NCBI GenBank assembly: GCA_023653785.1 | Contig: JAMKCH010005367.1 | Span: 1 to 64,000, forward strand | Length of the DNA: 64,000 bases | Origin: Ophioderma brevispina | Taxonomy: Eukaryota > Echinodermata > Ophiuroidea > Amphilepidida > Ophiodermatidae | Direction of reading: 5' to 3' | Program-made: the position numbers and the translations under genes | Part shown: positions 11,334 to 22,914 of the stretch, one piece after another | Layout of the letters: each line of letters opens with the position of its first letter | Position numbering within the stretch: the first letter of the stretch is position 1 | The notes under the pieces: model-generated | Databases searched by the model: none | What the model saw: the letters and a program-made list of their open reading frames with translations, nothing else | Told to the model about the DNA's origin: nothing

Positions 11334-11755
11334 ACAAGCAAATTGCCTTGGTCAAAGGTGAACTGGAGCGACGCAAGAACTACGGGCGACTAGCGGTAAA
11401 ACACGGTTGTGGATTGTGGTGCTGTGGTTTATTCCTTGGATGCAACTGTGGTGATCGTGGCGCAAAATTTAACCCTCCCAAAGGGTTTGAGAATGCTCAG
11501 TATGATAACCAAGGTTTGGATGTCTCTGATGTGCACGTAGAAGCAGCTACAGGGCAAAATAAAGAAAACTCTCAATCTGACACGCCCCCAACTGAGCCAG
11601 TGGGTGAAGGTCATAACCCGGCTGAGAGGGCGGGATCTTCTACTTCGTCGTCGTCGAAAGAAGGAGAAAAAGTCAATGATACTGAAATGATAGATAAAAC
11701 TATACCTATGTGTGATGAAATTACAGAAGATGGGGCCGAAAATACAAGATTGTAG
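11334..11755 (+). CDS. Last exon of GABA-B-like receptor (coiled coil and cytoplasmic tail)
   Basis: With the acceptor ending in 'cagatag' at 11333, the phase-1 join gives D-K-Q-I-A-L-V-K-G-E-L-E-R-R-K, continuing the coiled coil of the previous exon in frame. Next come a Gly/Cys cluster (C-G-L-W-C-C-G-L-F-L-G-C-N-C) and a long polar tail rich in Ser, Glu and Thr with a run S-S-T-S-S-S-S-K. The stop is TAG at 11753-11755. The Cys cluster could be palmitoylated and the Ser-rich part phosphorylated; both are inference. A tail with no further membrane segment fits the C-terminus of a class C GPCR. Confidence 0.68.
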
Positions 11756-14700
11756 TAGACATCGGCAGATACCGAGCTGCAAGTTCTATTACATTGAACT
11801 ACTGGTGATTAAGCCAACATTTGCTACATATATAATTTTGTATACACATACCAGACTGAATTAATGGCTGAAAACTCTTTACAGATGCAATTAGCATTTC
11901 TAGACTTTAAATTGTACAATACTGTCATCTTCAGTGATCTTCGCAGAACAATGTCGAATGAGGTCGTATAGCCTATGGATCAATGAAGCCCTACTTTGTT
12001 ATAAAATTCAAATGCATTGGTTATACTTCGAATGTCATATACAATTAGACAATGAAAACAGTATAAAGTACGTTGTGAATGAGCATACAAAGTGATGTAG
12101 TAATTTCACAATTGATGTGAACTACAAATATTGTAGATATTTCATGACCCTGTTAAATTCCTAGTGTACGCATCCCCTTGTGAAGTGATACCTCCTGTTG
12201 TACCCCACTTAGTAATTTTAATAGTCTTTAGTCATACGGTAACGATAAAAATAAATTAACAAAGCATAACATGGGATGTATCAAATATCACTTATACGAT
12301 AATTGTGTTCAAGAGACTTTTAAATCAATCTTAGGGGGAAGCTTCATGTGTGTGTATCTTTTCTCAAAAGTCACACAAATGGTACTACAATATATTCAAT
12401 AATCAGTACATAACAATTCTATTAAGATTGTCTCAAACAGAAAATGTTTCCGCTTGATTGTGACGGCAAAGCGCCTCACTTAGCGCAAACGCAATTAAAA
12501 GTAGCTTCGAGTCGCAACCAGAATTCGAAAGTTGGTCGATTCAAATCACTTTGTAGTAGATGGATATTGTCTAAGGCAAGGCAGATTAACCGCTATAATG
12601 TCACAAGAGAGCATTGCCATGACATATATTCTTGTTTTTCTGTTTGTTCATTTGTTTATTTTTAGGTTGGAAATTGGCCGACCCTCTATTGCATTTTTTT
12701 AAACCTTCAATATTTGGATCCGACATAAACTAGAATCATTTTACATCAATGTGCCAAAGGTTTCTTTGTGATCTTATAAATATGCATGCAGAATTTTGAC
12801 GTTGATATGTGGCCTTGTTGATGCTTGTAATGTGTCTTTGTATTCAATGACTACTTAACTGGATTTGTTACAATCGTGCCTTGCACTGAATAAAAAATAT
12901 AACAGTTGCCACTAAATCGTGAACTTGTGCAGAATATTTAGAGTTTATATTGTCATTTTAACACAATTTGATTCCAGAGAGAGCGCTCAGTAGAGTTACC
13001 GCCGATGTGATTAAAAGTTACGACTCATTGTTTTCAATCCGAAGGGTTCATTACTTTTCTTAGGAACGGAAAAAACAATGTTCTCATCATAATATGCAAT
13101 GGGGAGAGAGTAACAGATCTACGGTTTGCAGGATACATATTTTAATGTATTCAGAGTTTCAAGCGGCCGTAATCATATTATAGATTTTAGAAGTGTGTGA
13201 CTACGCTCGCGTGCATTTGATGAGTTTTCGCATCGTCATAGATTCTGCTAGAATCATGCATCATAGGCCCACCCTTCTAAAATATATTTATAATTATGTT
13301 ACACAATAGACCGTTTATTCAAACTGATGTTGTTATCAAGAAAATCAATACCAAGGAACTTGAATGTGTGTAGTTGTCTTTGCTTATGGATTTTATGGTG
13401 TCGTTATTTCAGGCCCTCTCCGCAGATTTTAGGGTCTCTCCGCAAAATTGACATCGTTTCTGAACCCAAATAAAAATCAGTAATTTAAAATTATTTTATT
13501 CCTTTTAAACAACCAAAGCAAACAATCAGCAAAATAACGTTAAAACCTTTCAGGAAAAAAATCTTTTCTGAATGTAGGGTTTTTATGAGGGACCTCACCC
13601 TGCTGGCCCTGAACTATATAACATTAAAGAGAGATGATTCTACAGTTTAATTATGTCCGTTTTACTTGAGCATAGTTTTTAATATGTGGTTTCTGTAATA
13701 GGTGTCATTGGAATTATTATTTTAATATTGCCGCGCAGCAGAGAAAACCCTTGATCTTGTAAATCGGACGGGGGGTGGAGAAGAAGGTAGGAGAAAATAT
13801 GGGTAATGTCGCTCAGCTCACAAATGTATGACCCGGAAGGTATCATTCGACGGCTGCAGCTTTCAAAGCCAATAACCCCGGTCGAAGATGGCAGGAGGCC
13901 TACTCTTATAATCCGTTCTTTTTCCTATTTCATTCGATGGAAGGGACCAACAATGTCATAACACACCGGAATAAGGTGGTTAAGCGTATGTACGCCTCCT
14001 TAGGTCGATAGATTCTGGCGACATTCATTCTATAAAGCTTAAGGTCAGCGCGTCAACAATAAAACGTTTTGGTTACAACGTTAAAAAACAGCCCAGAAAT
14101 CAATCATGTAAAAATAAAAGTTTCATAAAGATTATGGCCCCACACACAACAATATCTATGGCGTATGCATCATCATATGTTAATGTAATTTGAAAGAAAT
14201 TCATGCCAGCTACTGTGTTCAATTTAGAAAATATGTTTTATTTATTTGGAAATTAACGTATCCGTTTTACAATTACATCAAAATGTACTTTCGCATCCTC
14301 AGACCCATAATAACAGTTTTGTGTATATTTTAAAAACACCAATAATCCTTATAGGTCATTTCTGTATCTCTATTTAGCTAGACAACTTTAGAAACCTGGA
14401 TTAAGGGATCTATTTATATTCATGGCTACTGGCGTCCAACATTGCATGTGAAGTTTTTGTCTGTTTAAATATAATAGTTTGCAGAGGTTGTCACCGTAAA
14501 TAAGATTGAAAGAAAGATTCAAGATTTATTTCCACATCCTGACACAATTAAAATACATTTCAAATATAAAATGACACACGATACCGATATGGAAGAGACG
14601 ACGAAAGGTCAAAATTGACCAGAAACTTCCCTTGTGTTCCACAAAAAACCTCTGAAGAGCCTTTATTAAGATTCTATAAAAACAATCAAACATACAAACA

Positions 14701-15280
14701 ACAGCAGATTATTTAGGTTATATATGTCACCTGGCGCCATGCCTATATCATCGGCAAAATATGGTATTTGTGCCAGTATGCTTACACACACTTAAAGAAG
14801 CGCAGTCGAATTTGATTAGATTCCATGTAAAAAGGATCTCATTAGATTTCTAGTAACAAGTTACCAGAAATATGTTAAAGTTGACTTAATTCGTGTTCAA
14901 ATTTAACCCAAATTGTTTCAAATTTGATCCAAACCATGTCAACCTTGACATGATTTGTAGTCAAATTTGATCAGAAATCTGGCGAGCTCTTATTTTTGAC
15001 TTGGAATCTAGTCAAATTCGACTATACCTTTATGACAGTGTATCCTTGCCAAAATAATACAAATGGTCTTACTCTACCAGAATTCTACTTTGGGACATAT
15101 CCAAATCACACCCCTAAAGACTCGGGCAAAGACTACTTTGCTTCACAGCTATGTCAAGCGAGATCAAAGCCAAGAATAAAAAGAAATAAACAAAAACAAA
15201 CAACAAAAAACAAATAAACAAACATACAAACAAACATAAAAAATACAGCAAGTAAACTTGCGTCATCCCCCTGGCAAGAT
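11756..15280. other. 3' flank of the receptor gene, then intergenic
   Basis: The first few hundred bases are probably 3' UTR, with several A-rich segments that could hold poly(A) signals (AAATAAA near 12250). Beyond that, no gene is supported. A 73-codon frame at 12444-12665 has no motif. The segment 14880-15020 repeats short 'tcaaatttgatc/gtcaa' words in both orientations and looks like a small degenerate transposon. Confidence 0.4.
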
Positions 15281-15295
15281 GGCAGTCTGAAACAT

Positions 15296-15557
15296 GACCT
15301 CAGATGACCTTTGACCTTGGCCTGACCTTTGACCTTGGTCCATGACCTTTGACATCATCCACACATGAAGGAACCCCTATTGCACCTTAACCCCAAGTCT
15401 GGTTTAAATCGGACTTAAACTTTTGGAAGGAGACGCGAAAAACGAAAACCTAACCAAAACCTAACCAAACTGGAACACACATTCACATACATACATACAT
15501 ACGGACATTCGCACCCTCGCAATATCCCCCTCAGCTTTTCAAGCCAGGGGGATAAAA
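15296..15557 (+). repeat. Dispersed repeat 'tgacctttgacc' family, copy 1
   Basis: The order is 'gacctttgaccttgg' tandem words, 'catccacacatgaaggaacccc', 'gcaccttaaccc', 'ggacttaaactttt', 'aacctaaccaaactggaac', an (acat)n microsatellite, then 'atccccct..agcttttca..gggggataaa'. The whole series recurs in the same orientation at 39344-39577. No ORF is present. Confidence 0.75.
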
Positions 15558-15946
15558 AATGCAAAATGCGTGCCGACCCTCAATCATTTGACGTGACAAA
15601 ATTGTCAGCCTCCAGCCTTCAAACTCACCCAGGCAGGTAATTATTACATGACTTTAGTAAAACAAAATGGTAAATGGAGAAAGGGAATGGCAAACAACTC
15701 CTTTATAAGATATTTGCTTCTTTGCAAATACTCTTCTTCTATCAATGCAATTACTCTTCTCTCTGCCTTTCAGCACACTCCCTCCCTCCATGCCTTGGAC
15801 ATGAATACTATTCTTACTTTTATTTTTTGTAAGTAAAGTGTCACTGTTAACATGACTAGTGCTAATAGTAGTGATTGCCAAAAGCATCCTAAAACAACGA
15901 AGTACTCTGAAATTTTAACTACTTTGTTCTCCAGGCAGACAAGGAT

Positions 15947-16069
15947 GAATATTTATTAATCTTTTCCTAGTAATACGGAGGTTGCCGGTTCGAGTCCGGC
16001 CAAGAGCACGTGTTTTTTTTTCAACAGTTGTGTGCGCTGCCATCTCCAGGAAAAGATTAATAAATATTC
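15947..16069 (+). repeat. tRNA-derived SINE fragment inside a 22-bp perfect inverted repeat
   Basis: A tRNA-like 3' half (an 'agtaatacgg' anticodon-arm remnant, then a perfect T-arm GCCGG-TTCGAGT-CCGGC at 15984-16000) is followed by a short tail with a T run. It is bracketed by an exact 22-base inverted repeat at 15947-15968 and 16048-16069 (core 'aaagattaataaatattc'). The right arm belongs to the SINE body, because a similar 'gaagattataaatata' follows the related element at 43.3 kb. The left arm replaces the missing 5' half of the tRNA. This is not a functional tRNA: the acceptor and D arms are absent. Confidence 0.7.
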
Positions 16070-16577
16070 AACGAAGTAGTCTGAATAAAATTACTACCAC
16101 TGTGGATATGCAATTATAAAAAAAAAAGTATTCAATATTTTTCGATCAATTTACGAATGTCTCAACAGCCAAACATTACTTATCCACTTCGTTCAATAAA
16201 CTAGTATTTTATTATTATGGGAATTTTTTGTACACAAAATCCAATACGCCTAGAGTGGCGGTAAAGGTAAAGATAAGTTAATCAATACCATACACATTCC
16301 ATCTGTGATCCTATTGATTATTAAAGCACTAAGAACCAGGTCTAAGAACACACTCCCATACACATTCCTACACCCCTTACGTGTTGACCGTGTATCGTTA
16401 ACAATCCATATTCAATATTTTATTGGTACATGTATTGCACTACTTACGATAATGGCATAGAATTTAGCAAGCTGCATTGCACTATACTGACTGAGCTTAT
16501 CAGTACTGGCTTTTTAAGATGTTCTCCAAGGGTTTCAAGAAATACTCCTCATGAATATGCAATATATCCATAAATAT
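16070..16577. other. Intergenic sequence with no gene found
   Basis: AT-rich, non-coding sequence between the SINE and the LINE 3' end. Nothing can be named. Confidence 0.4.
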
Positions 16578-17720
16578 TTATTAATAATAATAATAATAAC
16601 TGGCATTTATATGGCGCTCTACAAAAGATCACAGCGCCTAACAGCAAACGTTTGAAAACGGGCACCGAAACTGCCTCCCTCAGCTTAACAGGTAGCTCAT
16701 TCCAGAGCCTGGGGGCAGCGACAGCAAAAGAAGAGTCGCCAGCTCGCTTCCGAGAGCGAGGAACGACGAGCCTCGTGGTATCAGCCGAGGAGCGTAGTCT
16801 GTGCCTGTTTTCAGCCGTTACAGTGTCACTAACAAAGTAAGAAGATTGCTCAAATAGGATGGAGCGACATTCTTAATACACTTAAATACATACAACATGA
16901 TTTTGAAATTAATTCTATCTTTAACCGCAAGCCAATGTAAGGAATGCAGAAGATCATCAGAGCACCGGTCCTGTCCACATGCAAATACTAGCCGGGCGGC
17001 TTTGTTTTGGAGACGTTGTAGCCGTCGGAGATCCACAGTGCGCGCACCAAACAGGAGGGAATTGGCATAGTCAATGCGAGATAGGACAAGTGCTCTGACA
17101 GCATTGTGACAAGCGTCTTGGGTGATGAATCGACGTATACGCCACAAATTACGCAAATGGAAATTAACCGTTTTACACAAGTTATTTATATGGATTGACA
17201 TGTTTAAAGAAGTATCAAATGTGACGCCCAGGTTTTTCACAAATGTAGAAGGTCTGATAGAATTATCATCTAGTTTTCATTAATGTTTGATATAGTGTTT
17301 AAAATTCTGGGGCTGGCAATTACAAGGAATTCTGTTTTATCCTGGTTTAACTGTAATTTGTTATGTAACATCCAAGTATTTAGCTCAGAAATGCATGTAG
17401 ACATAATATTCAAAGCATGTTCACAATCACCCGGGATCTTAGGATCAAATGCAATGCACAACTGAATATCATCAGCCTACATATGGTACAACTACTGTTG
17501 TGTGTCGTAGATGTCACCAACAGGGGAGGTGTACATAATAAATCCTTGAGGGCCGATGATTGATCCCTGAGGCAGAGAATAGGTTAGGATGCGTTCATCG
17601 GATACGGCATTATTTATCGACACCCTGACGGTACGACTTTCAAAATACGACTTGAACCATGACACAACCGAATCGCACAATCCGAACCTGCTTCTAAGCC
17701 TTTGCAGTAAAATATTACTT
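16578..17720 (-). mobile_element. Dead 5'-truncated LINE, Jockey superfamily (CR1/L2-like)
   Basis: On the - strand this encodes the C-terminal half of a non-LTR retrotransposon ORF2. Order: palm segment (S-W-F-K-S-Y, then L-P-Q-G-S-I-I-G-P near 17560-17580), catalytic box at 17468-17479, thumb (W-M-L-H-N-K-L-Q-L-N-Q-D-K-T-E-F-L), then the C-terminal domain (N-L-G-V-T-F-D, L-V-L-S-R-I-D-Y-A-N, L-Q-N-K-A-A-R-L-V). The Y of Y-A-D-D is a TAG stop (17477-17479), with another stop four codons upstream. The frame also breaks between 17240 and 17270 and at about 16820. It ends in a TAA-type microsatellite (16578-16602), as CR1/L2 3' ends do. Reverse transcriptase activity is lost. Confidence 0.85.
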
Positions 17721-18364
17721 TCATAAAGAATGACTCAATCATTAGATTTCTCAAATCTTAGCCTTAGATGTCCACTATTTTATTATCGTCATTGTTCTTA
17801 TTTTAAACACAACCAAAAGCACCATTAGCCCTGTGTTTATTTTTTAACGTTAAAAATTTAAACCTCCCGATTCCAGAAAATAAATCAAGAAAACATTTTA
17901 AGACAGTTTAGAGGAATTACGTGAAAACTTTTCTTTGACTTTCTTTTAATAACATAATATGGTTAAGGTGGTTACATTCTAATATTCCAAACCACCCCGT
18001 TACTTTTGGGTTTTATCAACTTTCTACAAAATCAAAGACGATCTTAGCAGTCAGGCGTTATAGTCTTACAATTAGGAATGAATAAAATAAATACATAACA
18101 TTGTAAATGCGGTGACTTGCCTGAGGTATTTAAAATGCGTAGATAATTGAAACATATTTGGTAACAGAATGTCTTTTAGCGAGTCATGTCGTAGGAGAAG
18201 ACACAAAATAAGACGACTCAAAACTGCTTAACTGGCCTCGAAGAACGCGGCTTTCAACTCGGTGCAGTCACGTCCTAGTTTACGCATTTTACCCAGCTAT
18301 GTGACTTAGCTGAAGACATGTCTCAAACCTGGCATTAAGAGGTATTTCTAAATTGATTAATGCT
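17721..18364. other. Intergenic sequence with no gene found
   Basis: AT-rich sequence upstream of the truncated LINE. No coding or RNA feature is supported. Confidence 0.4.
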
Positions 18365-18990
18365 TTAAAGTGGCACTGGCCTGGCACATTTTGACAAAAC
18401 AAGAAATTTCTTCAATTTGCTCGAAAATGACAATCTAGGCCATTGGAAAAATATATATTTTACATATTTTTGTTATTTATTTTACACGGATAAGTCGACC
18501 ACAACGATTTTGAATCTGACATTGCTTTGACATTACAACATCATTCTTACCCAAACATCCAAGATGGCGGCCACCGGCGCCATCTAGAAAAAGTAAAATT
18601 TGAGCCTGAGCACCTAAAATCGTGTACAAAGATACCTTTTCAGGTAAGTCGACCCCAAGGATTGTGAATCTGACATTAGTTAGGCGTTATTACATAATTA
18701 TCGCCCAGAAATCCAAGATGTCACCTACATGCGGTAGAGGAAAATGTAACTTTGGAATGGGAGCACCTAGGATTTATTTTATCCGAAAAAGTGTCTTTGT
18801 AAACGATTTTTGATGCTCTGGGACAAAACTACATTTTTCAAGATGGCGCCGGCGGCCATCTTAGATTTTTGGGTGAAAACGACACCGTAATGTCAAATTA
18901 ATGTCAGAATCGGAATCCTTGCACTCCACTCATCCCGAAAAAGTGGTCTTGTGCAAGATGCTCTGGTGGCCATTTTTTAAAAATTCGTAA
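18365..18990 (+). repeat. 'caagatggcg' repeat cluster
   Basis: Two tandem units share 'taagtcgacc..a.gatt.tgaatctgacatt' and 'atccaagatg', starting at 18491 and 18645 (offset 154). A third, partly inverted unit at 18835-18935 carries 'caagatggcgccggcggccatctt', itself a near-palindrome. Words for 'aatgtcagaatc' appear there in inverse order. This looks like a decayed short transposon cluster. The 63-codon frame inside it is not a gene. Confidence 0.6.
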
Positions 18991-20109
18991 TGTTGCGGAG
19001 TGGAACCTATGGTCCATAGAAGCCAAATCAATCATCAATCCTTACCAGCCAGAGAATGGTTACGGGATTGAGGTTCTGGACCTAACTATAAAACTACTCT
19101 GGGTGGTTTACAATCATCCTGTTTATCCACACCACAAAGTGACTTTACTTTGGGATCACTAATCCAGACAAAATCGATGTTGACTTTGAAGAAATTCTTA
19201 ACACATGAATATACAAGATTTACAATTATTCTGTAACGAGTGGACTTTACAATACATACCAATGTCATAAAATATGCAAAACGTCAATATAAATCTGATC
19301 AATAGATATGTCACACACGAAAACTCATTAACAAAACAGAATACAATGTACTAGTAAATGTGTCCAACATTTATACTACACGTAAACACATTCAAACTCA
19401 ACTTTGTTATGACATAAAATACAATTCATAATTCTTATTTGTACCTGGATCATAAACCAGACCCCTATTACACCAGCTAAAAATCTCACTAAAGCTTCAA
19501 CATTCCTTAAAAAGAATCAGTTAACCTAACTAAAGTTTTTGACCAAAAAATAATCTTTAAATGTAAAGTTATTTTTGTGGGACAGTCTGTATATTATTAA
19601 AATATTACGAAAGAAAGGTGTTTTGCAACATCTGACTTGACACACTTACACCCTTTTGAAATAAAGAACAAATCCTTCCTGAAGACAATTTTTCCCCTGT
19701 AAACCTATCTTCGCTCGGAACAATAAATTTCTGGTATCAGCGTCCTATTTACCTTGGCTATTGCAGAACTTGTTTCAATATGTCTGAAGTGAACAGAGTT
19801 TGTGTATAAATAAGTTCATTCAAAAATCAAAGGGAACTGATTTTTGTTCTCATTTTCTTTATGACAAGATTCTCAAATATAATTCTGTTTATACGAAATC
19901 AGTCTCGTTGGGACATTGGATGATTAATTTGACCAGAATACAGTATTTCCATCTGGTTTAGAGATATTACATAATTGCGGATGTATGTTTTCGTCACAGA
20001 TTTTTTTAATATATCTTTGGTTTTCATGCACATAGAATGACGTCTAGTGAATCTACACGACGAAGATCATCGCAAGGTTTGTCACGATGAGGGATCATGA
20101 ACTGGTTTG
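18991..20109. other. Intergenic, 3' flank of the - strand gene
   Basis: This contains no recognised gene. As the downstream side of the - strand ORF at 20110, it probably includes its 3' UTR, but I found no clear poly(A) signal close by. Confidence 0.35.
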
Positions 20110-21347
20110 TCACAATGTTGATATTTTTGCTGGTCTTGCTAAAACTTCCCATTGTGGTTGCCCAGGTCCTGCTTGCTGAACCATTGTATCCATTCTCGCA
20201 GCAGGAGCAGAACTATTTGCTTCTGCTGAAATCCACGCAACCTGAGAAAGCATCCTCTTATTTGGACTAGTCACAACTCTTCTTCTAGATCCTGCACTTC
20301 CAGATCTTAGTGAAGCACTTTCAGTCGTTTGTTCATTTTGGACCTCTGCAATGACATATGTGTCAATAGTAGAACACCGGGAACTTGATCTTTGAGAAGT
20401 GTTATTTGAAGAAGCTGTATCACTACAGTTGTCAGCACTACTTTGGAATGCTGCAGCTGTCCTTCTACTGGTTGATCTACGATGGTTGAGTTGCATAGTT
20501 CCTGTGTTTAGAGATAAATGTTTACTGCTCAAATGAGTGGTAAATGGAATAGGATAAGCTGGTTGTTTTCCGTTGGTATTAGGATTCCTGTTTTTTGATA
20601 ACGTCTGCGGATTAGGGGGCCTTCGTGGACGTGGAGAAATCTTGATCTTGGGTGGAACAAATGCAGCTATTGCGTTTCCATGCGGTCTTCTACTTGTACC
20701 AAACACATCAGTACCATTTGTTTTTGCTCCTGAGTTGAAAGATGTACTTGCAGCATTACCTCCGATCTGCTTTTTACTTCTTGTAGTATAATCCCATTCG
20801 TAAACGGACTCATCAAATGTTCACCAAGAGCCTCCGTAATCTGCTTAAGGTTAAATGCAGCTCGACTCATTCTGGGTTGTCTCAAATTAGGAGGATATGA
20901 GTTTGTCGGTGGGTACTTCATGGCAGTGTATCCTCTTCCATTTGATCTGCTTGTCACTTTTGGCGAAAGTGGATAATTATGGACGCCATTTTGAAGGTTA
21001 AACAGGTCTATGATATTTCTGGTTGTAGTTGCTCCCAAAAGATGTCTGTCCTTTCCTTTCGAATCTAAAAGTCGAGGTACGAAAGCTCGAGGGTGATAAG
21101 CTTTTGAACCTGTCAGGTATGAAACTGGGCGCTTCTCGTAGATGGGTATCCGATGTGGTATCGTGTGGATTTCTAAATCTAAATCAAAAGTGACTTTTTT
21201 AATCGGGGCTTTCTTACGCACCCCGACTAGGTCCTCATTAGTACAGGCTGCAGTTGCTGAGTCTGGCATTCCTTCCTCCGGTGACGTTGTTCCAAATGTC
21301 GTCGGGATCATCAATGTGTCAAGTTTTTGATCCCCAATAACAGACAT
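20110..21347 (-). CDS. Hypothetical protein gene, about 410 codons, with one frameshift
   Basis: Two overlapping - strand frames form one gene. The upstream frame (21347-20667) starts with M-S-V-I-G-D-Q. It has K-K-V-T-F-D-L-D-L-E, Y-E-K-R-P-V-S-Y-L-T-G-S-K-A-Y-H-P-R and R-A-A-F-N-L-K-Q-I-T-E-A-L-G-E-H-L. The downstream frame (open 20820-20110) continues D-E-S-V-Y-E-W-D-Y-T-T-R-S-K-K-Q, then a basic Pro-rich part (P-R-P-R-R-P-P-N-P), Ser-rich stretches and L-S-Q-V-A-W-I-S-A-E-A-N before TGA. Both read like protein and meet at 20795-20825, where a one-base indel would join them. I do not recognise the family. No signal peptide, membrane segment or zinc finger is visible; the product looks soluble and largely disordered. 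An unseen intron could also explain the frame change, but no good splice pair is present. Confidence 0.6.
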
Positions 21348-22734
21348 TATGGCGAGATTGCGGCAAAGACACCTTTAAACGTTCTCATTTCAGATACCAG
21401 TCTCAACTTTTGCGAGTGCGCCATATCCATTCGCGACGAAATGACGACTCCAAGCTACAACCTCATTCAAATAGGTGTAATTAATTGTCAGCTCAAGCAC
21501 GGTACCTTGTGCATTTTGATGCCATAAGTTCATCCAACTTATCTCAGGTTTGTTCCTATAACGATATGGTATGGATGAAACACGAGTACTGCACACAAAC
21601 TGGGTACAAAGGTTGCCAATGATCGAGTTAATGACTAAAATCCCAAGTACGGTGTTTTAGATCTCAGTGTAAAGTACTCCAATAATAAACACAGACGTTA
21701 ATTACAATGCTAATATCATCGCAGTGTCATATTTCACCGCTATTAACGCCAGCTTGATGCTTGATGAACTTAACTCTACATCTTGTTGTTAGTGACTTCC
21801 CTTTGGTCCTGTGCGCTACCTTGTTTTACCCCCCACGGTAACGATTTATGAGAATTCATCTATAGCCATTATCATGATTATCGAATACTCATCAATAAAT
21901 CCATGTTTTTATGTGGCTCACTGTAGTCTCCCAAAGCAAACAATCGCTGAACTTTTGTCATTGAAATATTATCATTATCCCTCTATCGATCATTATTAAT
22001 AAAACGAACGTACTACCATCAGGCAATAAAGTATTGTATACTAAAATATTCGATTATGATTTCTTCAGGTTTTTATGCTCCAATTTAAAAGTCCTTAAAT
22101 GTATTTACACAGTTTTATACCATCTAGTTTTAAAGGGATACAAGATTTTTTTTGCATTTGATTGTTTGAAAAAAGTAGAAACTAATACCAAAATCTAAGT
22201 TTTACACTTGCCCAAAAGAGATATCTGCTTGAAAATGATATTGTGAATGATACACAAATATCAAATAATTTGTCAATTACTTAAAGACGGCATTTTCGGC
22301 TAATTCTCTTTATGTAATTTAATACATTGGCAAGCACTATATAAATATCCAAGAAATCTGGTTTCGGAAAAAAAAATATTCTGAAAATGTCTTTGTGTAT
22401 TAAGGTCAAGGAATATGAAGAGATCTAGAGGTATGTTGCCATCAGTACCAATCAATCAAATAATGTATAAGAATGTAATCGATTCATGAAAAACAATCCA
22501 TCGTGCAGCGTGATTTTGCCCATTTTACTTCGGACTCTATTAGTTCCAGATTTGACTAAAACTATGACACATTTCCAGTAGTGAAACGAAACAAAACAAA
22601 CAAAATGTTGCTGTTGTTCATATAAGAACACTAATTCAGGATTTATATAACACACAATATCGAAAAGCATCATGGCTTAAACGATATTCCGCTGCCACCA
22701 GTAACTCGTCAGAATCAATTAGCTTCAACTAGGA
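21348..22734. other. 5' flank of the - strand gene and intergenic
   Basis: This presumably holds the promoter of the - strand gene. No TATA box or other element can be assigned. A 68-codon - strand frame at 21390-21596 could be an upstream exon but has no motif or clear splice sites. The rest is AT-rich and non-coding. Confidence 0.35.
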
Positions 22735-22911
22735 AACTGCTGATTAAGCAAGCAAAAATATATCAGCACTAATGTGGCATTCCTATGAAAAGCTTTCCAT
22801 TTCAACCTCGGGTAAAGACAGGCAAGCAAGGTAGGGTCTCTTGCTAAAGTGCACAAAACACGTTGGACCCGCAACGGGGAATCGAACCCCGGCCTTCAGT
22901 CAGAACATACT
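22735..22911 (-). repeat. tRNA-derived SINE (- strand)
   Basis: On the - strand a perfect T-arm CGGGG-TTCGATT-CCCCG (22891-22875) with a B-box GGTTCGATTCC is followed by 'gcgggtcca' and a body 'gtgcactttagcaagagacc...tgcctg...acccgaggttgaaatgg'. A body with 'cactttagcaag' and 'ac-c-aggt-aaatgg' words is typical of tRNA-headed SINEs in invertebrate genomes. The 5' half of the tRNA is degenerate, so this is not a tRNA gene. Confidence 0.6.
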
Positions 22912-22914
22912 CAC

